A DNA stretch of 64,000 nt from Jaltomata sinuosa (taxonomy: Eukaryota; Streptophyta; Magnoliopsida; Solanales; Solanaceae), in the NCBI GenBank assembly GCA_003996215.1, contig QJPP01001943.1:186001-250000 (forward strand). The letters run 5' to 3'. Shown piece by piece: positions 57,125 to 64,000 of the stretch. The position numbers and the translations under genes were made by a program. The first letter of the stretch is position 1, and every line of letters starts with the position of its first letter. Below the pieces are notes generated by a model that was not told the DNA's origin, made no database searches, and worked only from the letters and a program-made list of their open reading frames with translations.

Positions 57125-57132
57125 TATTTATA
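57125..57132 (-). promoter_or_regulatory. TATA box of the TK3 3' LTR
   Basis: TATAAATA on the minus strand (CAAC-TATAAATA-ACTG), about 820 bases into the LTR and directly downstream of the GC-rich block. Confidence 0.6.
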
Positions 57133-57147
57133 GTTGCAGGAAAATGG

Positions 57148-57288
57148 CCAGTGCCAACAGCGCTGAAGGGGTAGCAGGAGCCTCGGTGCTATCGTGTTGA
57201 GAGGGCGCAATCGTGCTGAAGGCTGGCAGGCGCTGAGGCGCGATCGTGCAGGCCTTGGCGCGATTGCGCTGAAGGCTGGCCTGCAACT
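57148..57288 (-). repeat. GC-rich variable block in the TK3 LTR
   Basis: Repeats of CAGCGC, GCGATCGTG and GCTGAAGGCTGGC (plus strand) with a period near 20-35 bp, at LTR offset about 665-805. Confidence 0.7.
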
Positions 57289-57953
57289 ATTTTTTTGCAA
57301 CTTTTTGGGAACTCCATGGGGTGTTTTGGGCACAATCGGAAATCGATAATCAAAAACCAATAATGCTAACAGAGTGGAAACAATGTTCCGTACTCAATAG
57401 AATCGACAAAACTTCCATACGATGTCATTTTCGGAGAAATGTTGACCCAAGGCAACACTAACAAAAACAAACCCAAAGGCTCCAAATGAGTCCAGCTCAT
57501 CCGGAACCCGAACCAACCACCTTCCTAGCCCAAACTCAATATTCCGGAGTTGATGGAATCGTCGAATTTTGAATTCGACACTCTGATCATTGAAAGTCAC
57601 CCAAAGTTACACTTTCCACTCCAAATGGCCTGAAAACTGAGAAAACCACACAAAACCTACATCGGAAGTTCTCAATCCCCAACTAAAGGTCTAACTAGAC
57701 CAAACTCATCGCTCCAAAGCTAACGAAGCTGTCAGAATTCAATTCCGAGCACGCTAGTTAAGAATGTTGAACAAAGTCAATGATTTCCTAAGTTTAAGCT
57801 CTAAAATAGGCAAACGGTCAAAACAACCAAACAAAAGGCCAGGGCACCAAACTACCGGTCCTAGCAAGCCATAAATGACTTGGGGCCACTACATGAAGGC
57901 TCTAATAGTGCAATAAATGCGTAAATGCAAAGATGACCAGAAAGGTCATCACA

Positions 57954-58600
57954 ATATCCACTACTAAAAAGACTTTTGTCCTCGAAAGTCAAGAAGAGGG
58001 GAGTACCTGAAGGCTCAAACAACTGCGGATACTGAGCACGCAACTCACTCTCAGTCTCCCAAGTAGCCTTCTTGACTGGACAGTGCCTCCACTGAACTTT
58101 CACAACCGGAATCTCCCTTGATCTCAACCTCCTGATATCTCTGGCCAAAATAGCTATCGGCTCCTCAATAAATGATAACCTCTCATCCAACTTAACAGAA
58201 TCCCAATGCAACACATGAGACTCATCTGGTACATACCAGCGCAACATCAAGAGATGGAACACTGGGTGACTAGATAAAAATATTAGAGGCAACGCTAACA
58301 TGTAGGCAACACTACCAACCCTCTGCAGAATCTCAAACGACCCAATGAACCTGGGGATAAGCTTGCCCCTCCGACCAAATCTCATCACGCCCTTCACAGG
58401 CGATACACAAAGAAAAACTAGGTTACCAACACTGAACTCCTAGGCACGAAGTCTACAATCAGCGTAGCTCTTCTGCCTACTCTGGGATGCTTTAAGTATA
58501 TCCTGGATCAAATGGACTCGGTCCAAGGAATCTCAAAGCAAATCCATACTCTACGGTCTGGACTCTAACCCATCAAACCAACCAATGGGTGATCTATAAT
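57954..58600 (-). pseudogene. TK3 integrase C-terminus and chromodomain
   Basis: The minus-strand frame from 58397 reads MKGVMRFGRRGKLIPRFIGS and leads into the chromodomain at about 58160-58017: ILARDIRRLRSREIPVVKVQ then WRHCPVKKATWETESELRAQ. This is the group II type chromodomain with W and E residues expected of plant chromoviruses, thought to guide integration into heterochromatin. A stop lies just upstream of the MKGV segment (about 58440). The frame runs on into the LTR without the usual stop. Confidence 0.85.
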
Positions 58601-59420
58601 GCCTACCATACAAAGCCTCTAAAGGTTCCATGCCAATACTCGAATAAAAGCTATTATTATACGCAAACTCAGCCAATGGCATGAACTTATCCATGAGCCT
58701 CCAAAGTCAAGTACACATGCCCGAAGCATGTCCTCCAGGACCTGAATGGTCCTCTCGAACTGGCCATCTGTCTGAGGGTGGAACGCAGTGCTAAGCTGAA
58801 CCTCCATACCCAAATCCTTCTGTATATCTCTCCAGAACTGAGATGTGAACTGAGTGCCACAGTCTGAAATGATAGAAGTTGGGACCTCGTGCAACCGTAT
58901 AATCTCATGAATGTAGATCTTATCTAACCTCTCTGCCCCGTAGGAAGTCTGAACCAGTAAGAAATGCATTGACTTAGTCAGGCTATCCACGATCACCCAA
59001 ATGGAATCAAACCTCCGAGTGGTACAAGGCAAACCAATAACAAAGTCCATGGTAATACCTTTCCACTTCCACCCAGGAATGGAAAGTCGCTGCATCAAGC
59101 CACCCAGTCTCATGTGCTCGAACTTCACGTGCTGACAACTCAAGCACCAAGATACAAACTCTGCCACGTTCCGCTTCATACCACTCCACCAGTAAAGATA
59201 CCTCAGATCTCTATATATCTTTGTTGTGTCAGGGTGAATGGAGTATCTAGAACAATGTGCCTCATGGAGTATCAACTTTATCAAATCACCAACTCTCAGA
59301 GCACAAAGTCGACCCTCAAAACCCCATCAGAACCCAAGTTAGGCCGGCTGGCCTCACCCCGAACCACCTGATCACGAAGGTCACACAAACTCTGATCCTC
59401 AAACAGTTAGCTCTAAATCT
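58601..59420 (-). pseudogene. TK3 integrase core
   Basis: The minus-strand frame 59284-58619 has the zinc-region end WCLSCQHVKFEH, then ITMDFVIGLP (first Asp), TSIISDCGTQFTSQFWRDIQ (second Asp) and TDGQFERTIQVLEDMLRACV (Glu). All three acidic residues are present. Near 58690 the frame shifts by one base, after which the usual FAYNNS-type segment is found in another frame. At least one stop lies upstream of 59284. Confidence 0.88.
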
Positions 59421-59870
59421 GATCAACTAGGGTAGAGCAAACCTCAACACTCTCAAGAACTCTGCTGGGATCTGATAAGTCAATTATAACTAAACGGTTA
59501 GCCAAGGACTAGATGTCCAAGGCTAACGGTAGCTCAGAAACTGAAAGTGAAGCTAGGCTACCCATACTCACCGCCTTCCAACTCAAGGCATTTGCTACCA
59601 CATTTGCCTTGCCCGAATGGTATAAGATAGTGAAATCATAGTCCTTCAGCAACTCAATCCATCTCCTCTGCCTCGAGTTCAGCTCGTACTGACTCGTAAT
59701 ATACTGAAGACTACGATGGTCGGTGAATATCTCACAATGAACTCCATATAGATAGTGCCTCCAAATCTTGAGCGCAAAGACTACTGTTGCCAACTCTAAG
59801 TCATGAGTAGGGTAGTTGCACTCGTGAACCTTCAGCTGCCTCAACGCATATGCTATCACTCGACCCTGCT
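59421..59870 (-). pseudogene. TK3 RNase H
   Basis: Frame 59859-59509: VIAYALRQLKVHECNYPTHD-like start, LATVVFALKIWRHYLYGVHC, then FTDHRSLQYI and RRWIELLKDYDFTILYHSGK. Standard Ty3/Gypsy RNase H, joined to RT upstream. A stop at the end (59509) precedes the spacer to integrase. Confidence 0.85.
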
Positions 59871-60990
59871 ACATCAACACACAACCAAGACCGACCCCTA
59901 AAGAATAATAATACACGGAGAAACCCTGACCCTCAACCGGCAAAGTCAGAACTGGAGTTGAAGTCAATAAGGCCTTAAGCCTCTAGAAGCTATCCTAACA
60001 CTGATCAGACCACTGGAATGGAACATCCTTTCTAGTCAGCATAGTCAAGGGTACTGCTATGGAAGAAAATCCCTCAACAAATCATCTGTAATAACTGGCT
60101 TACCCAACAAAGCTGCGAACCTCAGTAGGAGTAGTAGGTCTAGGCCAATCATGAACCACATAAATCTTACCTGGATCCACTCTAATCCCAACCTTAGACA
60201 CCACGTGTCCTAGGAATGCAACCGACTCAAGCCAAAACTCACACTTTGAGAACTTGGCATAAAGTCGATGATCTCTCAAAGTCTAAAGTACGGTCCTCAA
60301 ATACTGCTCATGCTCGTCCCTACTCCTCGAGTATATCAGAATGTCATCAATAAAGACTATCATGAATATATACAGGTACGGGCTAAGCACCCAATGCATC
60401 AAGTTCATAAAGGTTGCGGGGGCATTAGTCACCCCAAAAGACATCACCAGGAACTCATAATGGCCATAACATGTCGTGAATGCTGTCTTAGGGATGTCCT
60501 CCACCCTAAACCTCAATTGATGGTAGCCGGACCTCAAATCAATCTTAGAAAACATGGCAGAACCCTGAAGCTGATCAAATAAGTCATCAATCCTAGGCAT
60601 CAGATACCTATTCTTCACTGTCACCTTATTCAGCTACCGATAGTCAATACACATATGCATCGACCCATCCTTCTTCTTCACGAAGAGAACATGAGCACCC
60701 CAAGAAGACACACTTGGTCTAATAAACCCCTTAGCTAATAAATCCTGGAGCTGCTCCTTAAACTCTCTCAACTCAGTAGGAGACATACGGTAGGGAGGGA
60801 TCGAAATGGGCTTAGTGCCTGGCTCTAACTCAATGGAAATATCAATATCCCTCTCAGGTGGAAGGCCTGGCAGTTCAGTAGGAAACACATCTAGGAAGTC
60901 TCTAACCACAGGAACAGACTCAGGAGATGTAGGGTCAGCACTAGCATCTAGAACATATGCTAGATAAGCTAAACATCCATGGGAAATCAA
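59871..60990 (-). pseudogene. TK3 reverse transcriptase
   Basis: Begins after the protease linker with VVRDFLDVFPTELPGLPPER and IPPYRMSPTELREFKEQLQD, continuing with KNRYLMPRIDDLFDQLQGSA (from 60612). The catalytic box FIDD (60343-60354) is intact. Stops occur at about 60631, 60280 and several places between 60150 and 59870; the first fits CAG to TAG in YR-Q-LNK. Confidence 0.88.
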
Positions 60991-62954
60991 CTTCCTAGCT
61001 CAAAGACAATAGATGATCCAGACGGTGCATGGCTAACAGAACCCTGCCACACAACCGGGGACACACCGAGCACGGCTATGGTAACGGTCTTGGCATAATA
61101 ATCCAAAACTGCACAGTGAGGGGATAACCAGTCCATGCCCAGTATCATATCAAAGTCTAACATATAAAGTATCATCAAGTCAGCCCAAGTATCCAAATCA
61201 CCAACGGAAATCACACAGGATCTCACAATTCGATCCACTACTAAAGAATCTCCTACTGGGGTCAAAACAGAAACAGGCACAGACAATGGCTCACTAGCCA
61301 ACCCCAAACAAGGCATAAAGTAGGCAGATATATATGAACAAGTGGATCCAGGATCAAACAAAGCATAAGCTGGCTGACGGCATACACAAATCATACCTGT
61401 CATCACAGAATCCGAGGCCTCTACCTCCAGACTCCCAGGAAACGCATAGAACTGACGATAACCACCTGCTCGACCTCCATCCCTACCACCTGCTCTGCCA
61501 CGTGGGGCACTAACCCTAGCCTGACCACCACCCCCTCTAGCCAGAGGTTGAACTGCTGGCAATGGCTCAGCCGACTGAACTGTACACTGCTGGGGGGAAT
61601 TTATAGCAAAGTGACCAACCACACCATAAGTGTAACAAGCCCCTGATGACCTACAATGTCGGGATGAACCAGCAGAACCTGAATGGAGACCACGGCCTGA
61701 TGCCCCGAAAGATGCACCCCTAGAAGACTGACAGCTCTGGCCCTGATGGCTGCTCTGACCCTGCTCAAAATGAGAACCCGAAGCCTGAAGTGAAGCCTGG
61801 AATGGTCGACTAGACTGACCCTGATGTTTCTGTGGCTGATAACCTCGGCCCCACTGGCTGGAACCTCTACCACCATGCCTAGAACCACTGTAACCACCCT
61901 GATGTCGAGGCCTCTTATCTCTACCCCCAATGTTATGACGATGCAAATCCTCAATTGTACGGGCATAGTCTGCAATGGCCTGAAATGACTGACCACTAGA
62001 AACTAATATCTCTGTAGGCTCTCTAAACTCTCTCTGCAGCCCCCAAACAAATCTACGAACCTTATCGACCTCAGTAGGCATAATCATGGGCCCAAATGGA
62101 GTAAGCTGATAGAAATGGGTCTCGTACTCTGAGATATTCATAGAATCCTAGGAAAGTCTAGTGAACTCCTCCCTCCGACGCTCCCTGTCGCTCTGTGGCA
62201 AGAACTTGGCCATAAAGGCCTCATAAAACTTGGACCAAGTCAAGGGAGGTGACGTAGAAGGCCTACAAGCAACTTGTGCTCTCCACCATAACTTTGCTAG
62301 ACCCTCCAGCTGATATGAAGTATAGCCAACCCCATGAGTCTCTAATAACCCCAAGTGATGCAATATCTCCTCATAAGTGGTGATAAAATCATGGGGGTCC
62401 TGACCCTGTGTACCAGCAAATCTCAGTGATGCCATTCACAGAAATCTACCCAAGGCCTTCTTCTCCCCATCTGTCATGGCGGGGTGAGGAGCAAGAGACT
62501 GGGCAACCGATGGGACTGCAACAACCTCAGCACGGGAAGCCGCAGTAACATTTTGCGCTCCTGAACTCTGAACACCCAGGGTTTCCGCCTTAGCGGATGT
62601 CTGTGCTGCCACAAAAGGACATTCCCCAATCATACCCAAGAGCTGAACAAGTAAACCCCGAATATCTGAAGACTGAGCTGGGGCTGAAGCTAGCATAGAA
62701 AATGATGCTGAAACTGTCATAGGAGCTGGTGGTACCTGGGACATCCCCGGGTCGACATGTTGATACTCTGGAGCTAACTCTGGCTCGTGGTCATACTCCG
62801 TATCTATATCAACCCTGGCATCCCTAGAAGGCACCACTGCTCTGGGACGACCTCTAGCCTTGCCCTTGTGACCACCCCGACCCCTAGATGGAGTAGAAGT
62901 TGCAGGGGCAGGAGGCTCTCCACCTCTTGAAGCTGACAATATCGTACGAACCAT
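60987..62954 (-). pseudogene. TK3 gag-protease
   Basis: A single frame from ATG 62954 (MVRTILSASRGGEPPAP) to 60987 with two in-frame stops (TGA 62436-62438, TAG 62148-62150). The gag core has RFAGTQGQDPHDFITTYEEI and LEGLAKLWWRAQV. A Gly/Gln/Ser-rich stretch precedes a degenerate zinc knuckle (CYTYGVVGHFAINSP), which has lost two of its Cys residues. The protease site is ALFDPGSTCSYISAYF, with the DPGST seen in this lineage. The protease tail reads LDFDMILGMDWLS. Both stops fit C-to-T changes at Arg and Gln codons. Confidence 0.9.
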
Positions 62955-63145
62955 TTGTGGAAGAGTGAACCAGAACAAGTGAGATTTTTAAGAACTTTCA
63001 AGGATACTACATATGGAAGAGACATACAAGAAAAGTCCATTTTCCTAAGATGTCACTATAGCCTCCTGAAGATTGAGAACGGATTCTTCCTCCCCGATTC
63101 GCAGGACTCTACTAGACATTGACTCCTATACCGATGACACTGGTG

Positions 63146-63165
63146 AACCTAGAGCTCTGATACCA
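63146..63165 (-). promoter_or_regulatory. Primer-binding site of TK3, initiator-Met tRNA
   Basis: The minus strand reads TGGTATCAGAGCTCTAGGTT, matching the tRNA-iMet complement in its first 12 bases. Three bases separate it from the LTR. Confidence 0.9.
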
Positions 63166-63168
63166 AGC

Positions 63169-64000
63169 TATCACGACTCAATTTCTTGGTCATGATGGCA
63201 CCTACAACCCCTCGGTAGGCAAACTAATCCCCATCACCCGAAATAGTTAGTAATTGGCTACTTTCTAATAGTTTAAGCGGAAGAACAATAAATAAGTGGA
63301 AGCAAAGGAAAAAGATAAACAAACTGGATAATCAGAGTAATATAATACAAAACGGAAGCTAATCCAACCCGAAACCTGGTATCATAGTATATAAGAGCCG
63401 AACTATAACAGGAGTACAAAAGGTCCAAAAAAAATATACATATAAGTTGTCTCCAAATAGTAACAGAGTGCATAATATACAAAAGATAAACTAAGTCAAG
63501 CTCTGAATGCCAAGAGCTCACCCTCAGCCTAGGTTATCCAAAAATAGCTGCCCGCACGAGTCTCCGATGCTCTAACGGCGATGGCCCACACCAGGATCTG
63601 CACCAGAAGATGCAGGGGGGTAGGGTGAGCACCAAATGAGAAGCATAAGGTACCCATTAGGTATAATAGGCCGACTGGGCACATATAAAGTAAAAGAACA
63701 GCAGTATGTAGAGTAGAAACAAACAGTCACAGAAATCAACAATAAAGTACATAAGAACTAGCCCAGAGGGAAGACAACCGAAAGCAACAAGCAAGGCTAG
63801 CAAATAGGATATATACATGGCAAACACAGGTGAAAAGAGAAAGATGCACCTGGGATCCTCCTAAAAATAGTATATATAGATAAGTTCTAGCAAGGGACGG
63901 TATACCGGTAACCTCAAGTATATAGAATGGGAGAGAAAGATAAAGTAGACATGCTTGATAAACAGAATGAATAAACACCCAAACTATGCCAATTCGCAAA
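63169..64000 (-). repeat. 5' LTR of TK3, 3' portion only
   Basis: Matches 54405-55240 with scattered differences. The terminal CA is mutated (TA on the minus strand). The rest of the LTR is beyond the window. Confidence 0.9.

Larger units (their letters stand above)
54405..57953 (-). repeat. 3' LTR of TK3
   Basis: About 3549 bp. The minus strand begins TGTGATGACC at 57953 and ends GGGTCGTGA near 54405 (exact last bases mutated). TATA at 57125-57132, with a GC-rich block immediately upstream (57148-57288). No gene inside; the many open frames at 54501-55624 also occur in the 5' LTR copy (63273-64000) and are non-coding. Confidence 0.9.
54405..64000 (-). mobile_element. TK3: Del/Tekay chromovirus (Ty3/Gypsy), incomplete at the right edge
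   Basis: On the minus strand: 5' LTR (from beyond 64000 to 63169), initiator-Met primer site, gag with degenerate zinc knuckle, protease, RT, RNase H, integrase, chromodomain, 3' LTR (57953-54405, 3.5 kb). Long LTRs, the tRNA-iMet primer and the C-terminal chromodomain identify the Del/Tekay lineage. It is inserted in the Copia RT region; the target duplication cannot be verified because the other flank lies outside. Confidence 0.93.

Overview
This window is plant nuclear DNA made almost entirely of nested retrotransposons. I found no host gene, no rRNA or tRNA gene and no CRISPR array. Dicot origin, most likely Solanaceae, is an inference from the mix of Ogre/Tat, Athila-type and Del/Tekay elements and from the style of the MITE and Helitron. 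No marker gene proves it.

Layout. (1) 1-3865: E1, an Athila-type LTR element on the minus strand without any coding region, running off the left edge. It sits in an integrase/chromodomain remnant (3866-4212, minus). (2) 4226-5398 and 38763-39947: a plus-strand Del/Tekay LTR (TK1), split by (3) 5399-38757. That insertion is a minus-strand complex with three LTRs and two internal regions inside one 5-bp target duplication (CCCAC). Its LTR A carries a 447-bp Helitron and a 1.08-kb MITE. Its first internal region is split by (4) 10527-32922, a 22.4-kb plus-strand Ogre/Tat element (ORF1, an extra Cys/His ORF, gag-protease, probable intron, RT, two RNase H domains, integrase, repeat-rich 3' region), flanked by AGTAT. 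Its second internal region keeps an unbroken 253-codon ORF of unknown function. (5) 39948-40310 and 47800-50078: a minus-oriented Del/Tekay-type LTR (TK2), split by (6) 40311-47794, element D. D is Athila-type, encodes only gag and protease, and is flanked by CTCAC. (7) 50286-50766: a LINE reverse-transcriptase remnant, cut by (8) 50767-54404, a Ty1/Copia element, itself cut by (9) 54405-64000, a minus-strand Del/Tekay chromovirus (TK3) that leaves the window at the right.

Working relationships. E1, D and the three-LTR complex share LTR termini (TGATGTG at one end, GGGCGTATCA at the other) and a tRNA-Asp-type primer site five bases from the LTR, but none has RT or integrase. They look like non-autonomous relatives that depended on an absent Athila-type partner. 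Every long polyprotein here is broken by stops. Where family conservation shows the expected residue, most stops fit C-to-T or G-to-A changes, as expected of methylated, silenced elements. The most unusual items are the three-LTR complex with its intact orphan ORF, a five-copy hairpin motif in the Ogre element whose stems vary in a compensating way, and palindrome/TGACG arrays in the E1 and D LTRs.
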